Source: Styela clava (taxonomy: Eukaryota > Chordata > Ascidiacea > Stolidobranchia > Styelidae). From it: a DNA stretch of 64,000 bases. Below the pieces are notes generated by a model, which saw only the letters and a list, made by a program, of their open reading frames with translations, had not been told where the DNA came from and did no database searches. The position numbers were made by a program, and so were the translations under genes. Below, piece by piece: positions 53,231 through 64,000 of the stretch. The stretch covers positions 10,726,001 through 10,790,000 of the forward strand of contig NC_135250.1 in NCBI RefSeq assembly GCF_964204865.1. Reading direction: 5' to 3'. Position 1 is the first letter of the stretch, and each line of letters begins with the position of its first letter.

Positions 53231-56200
53231 TTAAACATTTGATTCTTGTTTAGAATATAATGAACTGGGTTCTACTGTTGAACTTTCCTTTGTAGGACTT
53301 GGCGTTTTTTGTCCCAAGCTCTTCGTTCTAATCCAGGTTTCGCCTGTTGATAGTGATCTAGAAAATTTTCTGTTACAAGATGGACTGTATGATTGGGGAA
53401 ATCGCAATACCTGGAATGCAAAAGAGGCAATTTATAATAGTTGACGGCGTTAAGATGAAAACATTACGTTTGACGACAGCGACTGCTTAAGCTTTGACAC
53501 TAACAAAGAAGTGTAGAAACTTTCTATAACGGAATGTAAGCACCTAATATGCAAAATAAAAGCATTGAAAGAGCTAAATTGTAGGGGAATATGGGGACCC
53601 ATAGAACTCGAGTGAATTCGAAAATAAACCTGAAAGTATTAGCCTTCTATCAGCTTCAACCATCTCGAAAGCAGTAAGAATCTATAGACTACCGTGTCTT
53701 CAAAAAATCACTATTATGGCGAAGTGGTGGCATTCAATTTTGGGAAGTGAAATTGTATTCTAGTCTACAAATCATGCTTACCTGTAGGGAATTCATTCTT
53801 CTGTTCCAATAACGAACAATGGCATCTCTTGTTTCCGACGTCACAAAGCAGTATATTATGAAAAGAAAAACTCCCTGAAGTCCATTGAGTAACACATTTA
53901 CATACATAAACATTGTAGAAGCCGTTCTATTTTCCACACCTAGAAAATCAAATAGAAGTTGTAGTGTCTCGAAATCATCAACAATTAGATATGTATTGTT
54001 CAATGTAATAATTTTTAATTTTCAAAGCTTGACATAAATTTTTTGATAATCATGAAATATTAAAATCACCGTGAGTCAGCTGATTAATCTGTAAATGTTG
54101 CAAAGATATATATAAAGAAATAGGCTGGAGTTCACAGTTGTCGCAAAGAAATTTAGTAGAAACTCGTAAAAAATTTTCGTATTATCATACCTATTATCTT
54201 ACCTACCAGATATCCAGTAACCCATGGTACGCCTAAGACTGGCAGAAATAAAGCATAAAATTTGAGAGATGAACGGATGCTAGATTCTTCAACTTTGGAA
54301 TCAGGCGTTCTCTCTCTTCCCTGACTTTCCCCAGAAGGACGAAGATTATCAGTAGCTGAAGTCATTCGACAAATAATGCATGTCATTCTTATTACTATAA
54401 GAATATTAATTAATAAAATTGCTGATATTGGTATTATAACAGAACCCATTAACGCTGTGGTTTGGAGCCAACAAGAGTTATATTTTCGAACGATGTTTGT
54501 TGAGAGCTTATTTCTGGTTTTATATTCATTGTATGTTGGATTCGGATCCATATACTTTTCGTTCATAAATCCAACTCCGGCTGAAATTAGAACAATAACG
54601 GCCGGAAGCCCCCAACTGAGAAGATGTCTACCAATCTCGATATGCCGTCCAAATTCACTATAGCGCAGAACGTAATTTGTAGTCTTAAATGAGATCGTTA
54701 TACCTTCCATCAACATCCACATTCCTAAAAGTAAATACATCATTGTTATTTTTTATATTATTTATTATTACGCTATAATTATATATATATATATAGATAC
54801 AGTATATGGACCGTTTGTGCTCCCTATTATTAAGTCTCGTAGCTGGGAAGTATGGAAATAAATGTAATATACAAACCTATGTGAGAAAATTTTTATTAGT
54901 ATTAGCAACCAGAATGCGTTTCATAGAAATTTGATTCTTGACGATAAATCAGCTGTCGCTCCTCGCAAGAAACCTTAGAATTCAAACGCCATCCAGATGA
55001 TTGTTTTCATAATATAAATTTCCATAAATTCTAAATGAGTGTCAGTGGAGGAATAAGTTTTCGAAATGCCTGCAATTCAAACGCGTTGAAAAGCTATAGG
55101 GTTGGAAAATGCAGATGGTCGTTTCTGCGTGCACCAACCTGTCTTTTAAATAATTTAAATAATACTAATTTATACTAACCGGAGGAGAGCAAAAAATAAT
55201 GTGTTAATACAGCCACGAATTCACAGGCTATGTCGTTTTGAATTGCAATATCATGAAATAGACTCATAAGATGTAAACAAAGAAGTGATGCTGATAAACA
55301 AATTTGTACAGTTGCTCTGTCTCCTCGAAGATGCTTACGAACCCTATGTATTATAATGCAAACAACCAACAGTGCAAGCACCGAAATCGTTTGGGTTATG
55401 TACGAACAAACCTATAAAAATATAAAGAAAAGTATTATGGTAGATTAAAAATCTAAATATAGAATAGCAAAGCCAAATCAAAACAGTTTATACCCAATGT
55501 TCTTGGGTCTTGAGCTCTTTTCGTACCTCGTCTCTATATTGCTTAATAGACTACTATTTGCTATAATTAAAAGGCGTTTGATAGGAAGTTAGAATCATCT
55601 TACCTTCACACCATTAGGGATTTCAACTATAGTTAGCGACATTAGAGCTGCGAACATTGTTGTGTGATTGCACTCACAAGTGATTTTCGATCCTATGTTG
55701 TACTGCACAAGCTGACATCCTTGCTTCGACATTTTCTGAGTTGTGATATTGTAGAAAACGCATTCATAATGGACTTGCTCTAAAATTTTTTTGGGATCAT
55801 GAAACTCCGGCTGCGTTAAACTGTCTTCTGACACATTGATAGAAAATATGACGTCAATATTAAGTTTATTGTGATTGGTTGGTTCGTACGCCGTAATCGA
55901 CAAGAGCGGGCTTCCGTCTGAAAGAAACGATGTCGTCTTCTTCGGGCCGGTACTTGCCGGTGGCACAGGTAGTAAAGTGTTGTATGCCGATAGTGGGGTA
56001 TTCAGCTGAGCAACTGAAACGTCTGCTATTTTAACTTGTTGAGCTTGTCCAATTGTATGTACTTCGCTTTTGCTGAGCTTTGCAACACTCTGTGGTAATG
56101 ATTAGTTAGAATTACAAGACAGGTAAATGTCACTGTTAGACTACTTACAGAGTTACTTGCAACCAGAACTCTGAGAGGGGAAAAATTGGCAAATAGGGTT

Positions 56201-59200
56201 CAAATATACGAAACTATTTTGCTTCTTCGGATGTCAAGGAACTGTTTTCATGTTGGACATTTAAAACAAAATGAGAAGTATGTTTTCACAAGGCTAGGAA
56301 GTGAGTATATAAACTCTTAAGCATTTCTTCCGCTCCTAGAGTTCCTCTTAACTTATTTCCATATAGACTTTATTATTTATTTCCCCCTTACACTCAATGG
56401 TTATTATAATTTACAATATTGTATTAAATCACACAAAGTATCATATTGAGTTAAGCATATTTCCAAATAATAGTTTTCAAGTTGTATTTCGACTTACTTT
56501 ATTACTACCTTTCGTTGTGGAGAGATTTGGTAAAACCACAATTTCAACGCCACTCCGTGCAAAAGTTTTAACCGATGAAGCTGATATAACCAAAGATTTC
56601 ATCGATTCCTCTATAATTAATGTTTTTGAGGTAAGGTCGCTGTCATTTCGGTGAGACATTACCAGAATTCGCTCGATGTCTCCTGTTAATTAGAATGATG
56701 TATAATAGTCTCGTAATACAAAATTACTCTAAGTCTAGCATCATGCAATACATGGCAGAACTTCATGTGACTTATACACAATATTGATTCCACTCAGTGT
56801 TGCCAATGCACGGATGTCTCCAAAATGTCGCGTACCACTTGTCCCACGTGGACCACTTGTCTCACGTGTACCACTTGACACGACATTTTGGATACACCGC
56901 CAATGCACTACAATATCTGTCTATCGGGCTATAATTTTGGTACCACGGCTTGTGCGCTTGATTTCAGTTAACGTATATAAAATCCATAAAGTATCTCCAT
57001 CATTTGATGTATATGGAGCCTTCAACTTATTATTATATTAGGCTTATAGTTCTCTTTTAGAAAAGATTGCTAGTATTTATTTTTAGTTAGCTACCTTTTC
57101 CGCTATTCGTAATTATAGGAATCCGAGTGTTCTCCTTGTCGGTAGAAGTCATTGACGCATCCGTAGCAAGCGGGATCGTCGTTGTGATGTCCAGATTTGT
57201 CGTGACGTCCCTTTTTGTGCTTTCAGTTTTGAAAAAGGTCGAAGTGGTGACACCAATCTGTCTATTTGCAGTAGTATCACGGGGAGTTGCGACAAAAACA
57301 TTCTCCGAGCTCATTCTCGTCGTGGAGAGGAGAGGCATGCTGGTATCAGGTACATTTTTCTCAGTTACTGAAAATAAAACTTTTTGTAAAATAGTTTATA
57401 TATTAATTTTTAGGCGCTCCGGAAGTATTCGTACCAAGCTGACGCACAACCTGAACAACCCTAACCTGGTACAATACTATGTTCAGGTTGTGCGCCATCT
57501 TGGTACAAATTGCAATTACGCTGCGATTGTCATGGTGAACTAAATGTAGATTGTGTTGTAATTAATTAGTTTGATTATTACTTCGATGTCAAGTTTTGAT
57601 TAATTTATCATGGACATAAAGACGTGAACAATCAGCATTCCCACTTAACGCTCCCACTTTTACTTAATGCTTTGGACGAAAACGAAGTGGTAGTTGCTTC
57701 ACATAAGTTTGCTGTGGACTCTCTCATTTTCCCCCTTGAACACCGCTTGCTTACCCGTATTATGACAAACAAATAGAGAATCCGTTGAATAATCTATGTC
57801 CTTGCAAGTTGCAAACTTCCCTTGTATTCTGCATTTCACATCATTTGTTCCGCATGATACTGAAAAAAAACTAGCAATATGGCATGACTGTGCTAATGTA
57901 AAAGCGCAATACATACAAAGTGAATAATGCCTTTTCTTCACCTACCAAATAGACCCCGAAACGCCGTGTTGTCAGACAGTAATTCCAAATAACTTCTCAG
58001 CGTAGTCCATAACGGTAACCCGCCAACAGTACAATTTCTATTAGAAAATGTGTAATTCTGTTCGTCTCGGGAAAACGTGAATTCTACAATAAAGTATTTT
58101 TTTTAAATTATTCGTAACAAAAAGTAATGCCATCTACAATATAGACTCATTGATGTTCTTATCGGTTGAAAACAGAATTCATTTTTTTATTTCAATATAT
58201 ATATATACAGAAAACGATTATAATTTAATTATATTTGAGCAAAGCCTATGGACGACACTCCACTGGCAAACATATTACCATAATATTGACAGATATTCAA
58301 CCACATGTAAGATTGAACTGCTTTCTAAGTTGGTTATGTGGGTTAAATCGATCGTTTGCTGTATAGCACGGCAAAATTTACAAGTCATTGAAATACGTAA
58401 TCCCTGTTCTGCAGGCATAATTTGAGGAAGCATCTGTCTAGGACACAACTGTTCTAGCTCTATCGCAAGCGAGATTGCATTAGAAGTGTCGTGGTGTTAA
58501 ATGCAAAGAAGATAAATTTGTAGGCTACTTTATTTCTGATTTTTATATGCTCAACAAGACGTGACAGAAAAATGGCTGATGATAGGAGAATTGATTCAAC
58601 TATTAACTATGCCTACTTACCTGCACACAAGCTGGGAGTAATGGTCGAATTTCCTCGCATCTGTCCTGATTCTTTGTTTACCTTTGTGACACTTCTGTTT
58701 TCTTTATCTGTGCAGGCTTCAATTTTGTACTCACATTCTTAAAAACAAATAAACGTCTAGCTGTTGTATATATATATATATACTATTGTTTCCTCTACGA
58801 TCTGGGCTTTTGCATTCTTCTAAGTTTCCCAACATATTTATGACCCATTTTGCGGAGACTTGTAGGCGGGGTTTTGTTCAAATCTTCCTGCCGACCAACA
58901 CTGTTCTGTCTGTAGCCAAAGATCAAAATTGTCGAAAATGGCATGCCAAATAATTCAGCAATTACTAACATAGGAAAATATAATACAAGTGGAAAATATA
59001 TCAAAATATACAGTCGGTACATAATACACAATAACTTATGTAGACCTAGCTAACCTTCAAACTCCACTGTAAATTCTTCATCTGGAAGGGAATTTGCAGT
59101 TTGAAGCAAATATTGCACCGAAATATTCTCCATTGTATCGTTTGCGTTAACGTAAAAATCTAAAAAGCATAGATTGATTTTAACTTGATTTACTCAATAG

Positions 59201-59600
59201 TGTGTGATAAGTGAATGCGAAACTAAAAAAGTTGAAAAGCAATACATCTAAACATGCCTTATACAATTTAACATGGATTCTGCAAAAAGAAGGTTTTCCG
59301 CCAGACTCGTCTTCAAATTTTAACCAAGTGTATATGCTACTACCGGTCGAACAAAAAACAGCATGAAATCCTGCGGCTGGGTCGTCTGCACGATCAGTTA
59401 TCAGGCTCTAATTCAGCATATGATTCAGCAATTCAACATATGGTAGTTCGTTTTAACAGCGAATGCATTTAAATTTTAAAAATATTCCAACCTATATAAC
59501 CTAGAAAACGAATATTGATTCAATCAAAACTTACCCGTTACATTGCCTGTACTGCAACTGATTGTTGGAACATTTAGATTGCTCGGGCAATCATCTGAGG
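53231..59600 (-). CDS. Adhesion G-protein-coupled receptor, 11 C-terminal exons, 5' incomplete
   Basis: Plasma-membrane receptor of the adhesion (GPR) family; ligand unknown. Exons in gene order: 59535-59600, 59055-59159, 58621-58737, 57755-57859, 57095-57367, 56498-56682, 55604-56089, 55180-55411, 54203-54724, 53782-53939, 53231-53410 (stop TAA 53231-53233). Phases agree at all ten junctions, giving about 809 residues. The ectodomain exons up to 57095 are all phase 1-1 cassettes. Those at 58621 and 57755 are Cys-rich, and that at 57095 is Thr/Ser-rich and mucin-like. The GPS lies in 55604-56089 (QGCQLVQ ... CECNHTTMFAALMSL). It keeps four cysteines, but the usual tryptophans are replaced and the cleavage tripeptide is HTT rather than HL/IT. 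TM1-3 are in 55180-55411, TM3-6 in 54203-54724 (WMLMEGI, SCWLQ, VPWVTGYLVG) and TM7 in 53782-53939. The last exon adds a 59-residue Ser-rich tail. No signal-peptide exon is visible before the Helentron at 60.3 kb, so the 5' end is missing, distant or disrupted. Confidence 0.9.
56819..56892. repeat. Small palindrome enclosing an 18-bp repeat with two E-boxes
   Basis: TCCAAAATGTCG and CGACATTTTGGA flank about 2.6 copies of an 18-base unit (CCACTTGTCCCACGTGGA). The unit includes CACGTG twice. It lies in an intron of the adhesion GPCR gene. Confidence 0.7.
57410..57515. repeat. Foldback element, copy with tight hairpin
   Basis: Arms of about 26 bases, GTACCAAGCTGACGCACAAC (57430 on) and GTTGTGCGCCATCTTGGTAC (to about 57506), are inverted copies around a CCCTAACCTGG loop. 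They are preceded by GCGCTCCGGAAGTATTCG, which recalls the arm end of the 4927 element. It lies in a GPCR intron. Confidence 0.65.
58766..58782. repeat. (TA)n microsatellite
   Basis: A short TA run in a GPCR intron. Confidence 0.8.
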
Positions 59601-59728
59601 CTAAAATGAATATTATACAATTATTATAAAAGATTAAAGGTACTGAGCGAAATCGTGTAAGTACGAAATCAATTAGTGGTAATAGAAAATTTTTTTTATA
59701 ACAAAACGCTGATTAAAATAACGACCCT

Positions 59729-60037
59729 TGTTACTTATCGATCTTAAGATCGGTTAGTATGTTGACAGGTATTTGTGTGTTTGTCTGTTAGACACTCTCG
59801 TATGTTACTCGATATCACACGAAAGCGAAGTTGAATCTCCTCCAAATTTTGCATGTGCATTCATCATATCTCGGACCAAAAGCCTATTGATTTTGGATGG
59901 ATTATGTCGTATAACTAGCGAGTTATTAATTAATTAGTGATGGGACACAAAGTGTCACTATGGAGTAAAAGCGCTGTTTTTGGGGGTCCTTAACTCTCGA
60001 TCGATAAGTCTTCGGTCTCTGACCGATATTCTCGTTT
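59729..60037 (+). mobile_element. Hairpin-ended repeat family R1, copy 4
   Basis: It starts with a near-palindrome around ATCTTAAGAT (59732-59757) and runs through TTGCATGTGCATTCATCATA and GTGATGGGACACAAAGTGTC. It ends CGATAAGTCTTCGGTCTCTG, ACCGATATTCTCG. A short reversed end piece (about 60090-60140, GATCGGATACCGCCGACTTA) follows, next to the Helentron remnant. Confidence 0.8.
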
Positions 60038-60277
60038 GTGAAGTTAATAATATGAATTGTTCAGGCCCTAGTAACTATTTGAATAATAGAGGAACGAGAT
60101 AGCGATCGGATACCGCCGACTTATCGATATTCCGCATGTTCAATATTTTACTCGTAAATTTTGACGGAGTACGATTTCACATGACTTATTCTCGCAAATT
60201 GTGTTTTATTGGTTGGCCACATTCTGAATAATTTATCCTGCTGAAACACAGCAATTTATTTCACCGAAAATATTAAA

Positions 60278-61199
60278 CTAGGTGGTTAGATAATTGGTTG
60301 TTATAAATACTGCATCGTGATCCGAATAATACGTGTCCACAATATCAACAACAATGCTGTTATCCGTACAATTTCTATTAAAATACATGTGATCAGCAGA
60401 GAGCAGAGACCCATAATCTGTGGTCGCGTCATTGGTGGGAATATATAGTTCCCATGATTGAAGATGATCGATTATGGAAGATATTATCATTAAAATTTCC
60501 CGAGATGATTGTTGGATCTCCTTGTGCTATGAAGGTTATTATTTCAGACAATATGTTAAGAAATTCCAACTGCGGAAAACTCGGTGGTCTGTAAATTAAC
60601 AACAAAGTGAATTCTGTATTCGTGGAAGTTTTCAGTCGAATCATTTTATGCTCAAGCACGTTCGAAGATGTTTTTATTTCAACGGGATTCAGCTTTCGCG
60701 AAGCACAGACTAATAATCCATGCTTTCCACCATGATTTTGTTCACTGGGTACGTCTTCTCTGATGGAAACGTAGTCAAATTTGTTGGTGAATTTGTCTAT
60801 GTTGTGGCGTTCGGTCAAATATGTTTCTGTGAAACAGCAAATATCAGCATGACGGAAAATTCCACTCTCTGTATGAGAAACTAAATCGTCCATCTTCTTT
60901 AAAAAGTACCTTATGTTTATATGACCTAACGTTAACCAATTTGATTTATTTAAATCTGTCAATCTAGGTTGACGTTGGTGTGCTTTGGACATTGCACGCA
61001 TGTTATTCATCACTTCAGAACTACATCTGATAGTACAGGGATTAAAATCAGTCAGATACAAATTTTCCAACTTTCTGACCCGGGACAAAGCGACATTAAC
61101 CTGCCCACAGCCAAATTTCTTTCCCTTTGTGCTGACGACAATCTTATTTAAAGTAATACCTTGACATTTGTGAATCGTGACGGCCCAACCAAGCGTCAA
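60278..61199 (-). pseudogene. Helentron helicase motif VI and endonuclease domain
   Basis: It begins LGWAVTIHKCQGITL and VALSRV, the last motifs of Pif1/RecD-like helicases. It runs directly into an exonuclease-endonuclease-phosphatase fold: GHINIRYF, DICCFTETYL, then SGNFND in place of the usual GDFN. After a frameshift near 60485 the second frame ends in YYSDHDAVF with the terminal SDH motif, then stops at 60278. Physical continuity of helicase and endonuclease is what separates Helentrons from canonical Helitrons. The changed GDFN and the frameshift argue against activity. Confidence 0.85.
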
Positions 61200-62563
61200 C
61201 GGAAACTGGTATCGGGAAACTTGTGCTTCTTGCCATATGCCTTTTCGAATTTGGCTTCCCTACGTGTTATCGGCACGAGGCGCGGGTGCTGCCTTTTCCA
61301 TCTACTCTTAGCCATAGCTTTCCGTCCAACATTATCGTTGTCAAACGTAATCAAAATGCTGATTACAAACTTTTTGCAATATATTGTACGGTACCCATTA
61401 CTCCATTCACCAAACCGTCACTCGTGTCTATATTATAAAGCAACATGACCCTACACCCAACAGCAATTTCCAAGACGGTGCGCAACCCGCCGGTTTTGTA
61501 TCTTTTTAACTTTAAACCAGATGCATGCAAACTAATTAGAGACAAAACTTCCCCTTTGTCATCTATGGCCGGTATTGAATCAACTTATTCAGTTTGAATA
61601 AATTCCAGTTATCTACGTCGTTGTTGTAAGCAAAAACATGAAATGCTTCCTCGGGAAAGTTGAGATCAGAATGATGAATCTCCCTTGTGCGCAGTGCAGT
61701 GTATCTATGTCGGCTCGTGTTCGATTTCCCAATCGAATCCGACACAACAATTCTGCAAAATTTCTATCGTTTTTTGGCGCATAATTTCATCTAATTCGTG
61801 TAAGTGGAAATTATCATTCCAAAGAGAATGACCTAAGCGCATAGTTTCATCAGAAACAGGACAAAATATTTGAGGCAGACAGACCGGAGGCAATTGAAAC
61901 AAATCACCGACGGCTAAAATGGAGACGTTTTCAAATGGAGCCACATTCCCCTTGATCACTTGCAGGCGTTTGTGAATGTTTAAAAGCATGTCTGAACTTA
62001 CCATGGAGATTTCGTCGATAATTAATACACGTAATCTGCCAAGATGAGATCGCAAAGTATTCAGTTTTCCGAAGGATATGCCGTCGTGTCTACTGCTAAC
62101 TTTCCTATTCGTTAACAGTAGTGCAGAATGTATAGTTATACCATCTATGTTGAATGCAGCAACGCCTGTTGGAGCACAAAGGAGGCAAGTTACATCATTC
62201 GTATCGACAGTTCTTGAAAGAGCGAAATATCTTCTTGTATCGTGCTGAATCAATTTTATCACATGTGATTTCCCTACTTCACCAGGACCGATTAAGAAAA
62301 TTCTATATGGTTCAACCGAACCGTTTTCTTTAATTGCAATAAGGGCATCCTTGCACCACTTCCTGTGATGGAATACTATAGCCCTTCGCTTATCATTCAA
62401 GCAGCGTATCATATTACAATATTCAGATGTAGACAATACATTTCTGTTCTTTTCGATTTCGTATCTCGCACCTATGTCACTTTTGGGAACGGCAACACGT
62501 TTAACACTTTCAATGATTGCTGAGTTGGCAGCAAGATCCTCTCTTATCATGGTGGTGTAAGGC
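61200..62563 (-). pseudogene. Helentron Pif1-type helicase core
   Basis: Walker A reads IGPGEVGKSHVIKL (Glu in place of the usual Gly of GGxGKS). It is followed by CAPTGVAAFNIDG, TIHSALLL, LIIDEISMVSSDML (Walker B), VGDLFQLPPV and LDEIMRQK. The frame breaks near 61740, resumes for SRHRYTALRTREIHHS, and changes again before VGCRVMLLYNIDTSDGLVNG (61363-61545). The protein would unwind DNA during rolling-circle transposition; the breaks mean no full product can be made. Confidence 0.87.
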
Positions 62564-62700
62564 AGTGGTCGGCAACCTTTTTCAAGTGACGGACCGGTAA
62601 AGCATGACCAAACTTTTGGCGGACCACCTTTATACAAACGAACTAAGCCTATGCAATACATTATACGCATTAGGGAATTTATGTTGACAATGAATATATT
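62564..62700. mobile_element. One-sided hAT-type end inside the helicase
   Basis: CAGTGGTCGGCAACCTTTTT with subterminal GACGGACCGGTAAAGC matches the start of hAT MITEs such as the one at 63048. Helicase coding similarity stops exactly here (minus strand). No matching right end or target duplication was found before 63047, so the right boundary is unknown. Confidence 0.5.
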
Positions 62701-63047
62701 AAAAACGACGGCGATGCTATTTAATGCAATATATATCTGTATTTGTTTGATGGCCATTAACCATTCCCATATTCCGAGATATGGTCGACATTGACACACG
62801 TAACGTTTTTCTTACATCCAACCTATTTCGTTTTTGTAAGTATCAATATTGAAAACCAGGCCTTACATTAATAATAAGATTTCGGGAAAGTTAACAATGC
62901 CTGTATCATTTTGTTTGGGAGATCATATTCGGACTGATGAGAGACATTCTTCTACGGGCGTAGAAAAAACAATCGACCCAGCATTATTGCGACATACTGA
63001 CATGACAATTGTTTATGAAGTCAGACATGCTGCTCAATAGTGTTGTG

Positions 63048-63314
63048 CAGTGGTCGGCAAACTTCCTATACATGCGGGCCAACCGGTTTTGGAATGCGCA
63101 TGGAAGAAAAATATTTTTCCGTTTAAGCACTATAGAATGCTCGACCCTCGTCGCAACAAGCGCCGTACAGCAGCACTTGTCACCACATAAATCCGTGTAG
63201 AGACAATAATAAATTTGAGATCAATTTTTGTTTCATGTATTAAATGTCGGGTCGTTCAAGGGCCCCAACAAATTAGCTCGCGGGCGCATTTGGCCTGCAG
63301 TTTGCCGACCCCTG
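63048..63314. mobile_element. 267-bp hAT-type MITE, perfect 8-bp target duplication
   Basis: It begins CAGTGGTCGGCAAACTTCC and ends AGTTTGCCGACCCCTG, a good inverted pair. GTGTTGTG occurs at both flanks (63040-63047 and 63315-63322). It is non-coding and is inserted into the Helentron remnant. Confidence 0.9.
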
Positions 63315-63390
63315 GTGTTGTGTTTGTCTGGTTTACTGTTGGGTGCTGTTTTTTAGTCGTCGGGTTTGTGGTTATATTGTAGAGGTTTGA

Positions 63391-63777
63391 TTACGGCCTT
63401 GTCCGTTTTTGTGTCACCTCTCTGCGGACCGGCAGTAACGGTGGACCGTTCACTGAATTTTTGTAAATAGCTGAACCAACTAACTCCACATTGTTGCAAT
63501 ACCGTGATTCCACAGCAGACAATTTGTCTTGTATTTCCAAATAATAAGATGAATAAGTTGGATGGTCCGCCAGCAGGTCGCGCTCCTCTGAACGCCACGG
63601 GAGGTATAACATCAATTTGGCACGGCAAAAATTGTTGAAATCAGTTTCATTGTTCTGTTTTCGAAAACGAATTATACATTCTCTTCTTCTTTTACTCATT
63701 TTCCCAAGGCCGCGTCTCAGTACAATGTGCTGGGGTAAATCACGATGAGGATCTTGATTCCCGTTATCGTCGTGCAA
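63391..63777 (-). pseudogene. Helentron Rep-helicase linker segment
   Basis: An open frame of about 128 codons with RRRECIIRFRKQNNETDFN, LMLYLPWRSEERDLL and SSYYLEIQDKLSAVESRY, which resembles the conserved region between the Rep and helicase domains of Helitron proteins. Upstream, a broken frame continues to the window edge (PSSLDNVCLATFVANYA near 63850-63890). Downstream it runs into stops before the hAT MITE. Confidence 0.75.
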
Positions 63778-64000
63778 CCAATCTTGTACGCTGTCATCGA
63801 CGTGTTTGTCATTTTTTTCGATAACTCACAGCATAGTTTGCAACGAAAGTTGCTAAACACACATTGTCCAAGCTACTCGGCCTTGCCGAGTATCGGTCAA
63901 TTTTTTTGAAATATGTCACTATCTTCGTCTTCCAGTTTCTCCAGTTATATATTCTGCAACAGGATCAGTGTTTATGTAAATAACAGACAGCTCTACTCAT

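Larger units (their letters stand above)
60278..64000 (-). mobile_element. Helentron (Helitron-type) remnant, helicase plus endonuclease, decayed
   Basis: Rolling-circle DNA transposon of the Helentron branch, which encodes a Rep-helicase protein with a C-terminal apurinic-type endonuclease. Reading leftwards on the minus strand from 64000: a Rep-helicase linker (CLATFVANYAV near 63850, then the segment at 63391-63777), Pif1-type helicase with Walker A and B (61705-62560), helicase motifs V/VI (61363-61199 and onwards) and the endonuclease (60278-61000). The frame changes at least four times and stops occur between segments, so it is inactive. Two hAT-type sequences interrupt it (62564 on, and 63048-63314). 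The Rep domain would lie beyond the right edge. Helentron ends could not be defined. Confidence 0.85.

Noticed and set aside
62849-63040. Plus-strand gene in the Helentron region
   Set aside because: A 63-codon frame between two hAT-type insertions with no domain I recognise.

Overview
The window is animal nuclear DNA: AT-rich, with many short exons bounded by GT/AG introns of a few hundred to a few thousand bases, and a dense load of eukaryotic mobile elements (tRNA-derived SINEs, hAT-type MITEs, a Helentron). The proteins (KDM4 demethylase, adhesion GPCR, luciferase/4CL-like acyl-CoA synthetases) point to an invertebrate metazoan. An ascidian-like marine invertebrate is my guess, not something the sequence proves. 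All exon boundaries were read by hand from splice sites, reading phase and, where possible, comparison between paralogues.

Left third (1-25.2 kb): an array of 4-coumarate:CoA-ligase/firefly-luciferase-like adenylating enzymes sharing one 12-exon structure. Three copies lie in tandem on the minus strand (1-2947, cut by the window edge; 4402-9741; 11348-17246). Each carries at least one disabling lesion: a net +5 frameshift; a lost splice donor plus a nonsense codon; a C-terminal frameshift. A further minus-strand scrap (17940-18826) holds parts of exons 5 and 6, the latter split by a 154-bp MITE with a 9-bp target duplication. The only fully open copy (20079-25183, 523 aa) is on the plus strand, head to head with its decaying relatives. 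All copies share unusual substitutions in the hinge motif of the family.

Middle (25.2-32.1 kb): no convincing gene. It holds a 428-bp direct duplication, a 54-bp minisatellite, a tRNA-derived SINE, a large inverted repeat and two copies of a hairpin-ended repeat family.

32.1-50.5 kb (+): a complete 21-exon KDM4/JMJD2 histone lysine demethylase (1316 aa; JmjN, JmjC, long linker, PHD, extended PHD, Tudor) with all iron, zinc and cosubstrate residues present. Its introns carry SINEs, hAT MITEs and a 213-bp tandem repeat.

53.2-59.6 kb (-): an adhesion GPCR with the C-terminal 11 exons visible (about 809 aa), a degenerate GPS and a modular ectodomain of phase-1 exons. Its 5' end is not in view.

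60.3-64 kb (-): a decayed Helentron (Pif1-type helicase plus C-terminal endonuclease) interrupted by hAT-type insertions and running off the right edge.

The three gene groups are functionally unrelated. The notable biology is the birth-and-death history of the acyl-CoA synthetase cluster and the layered transposon record.
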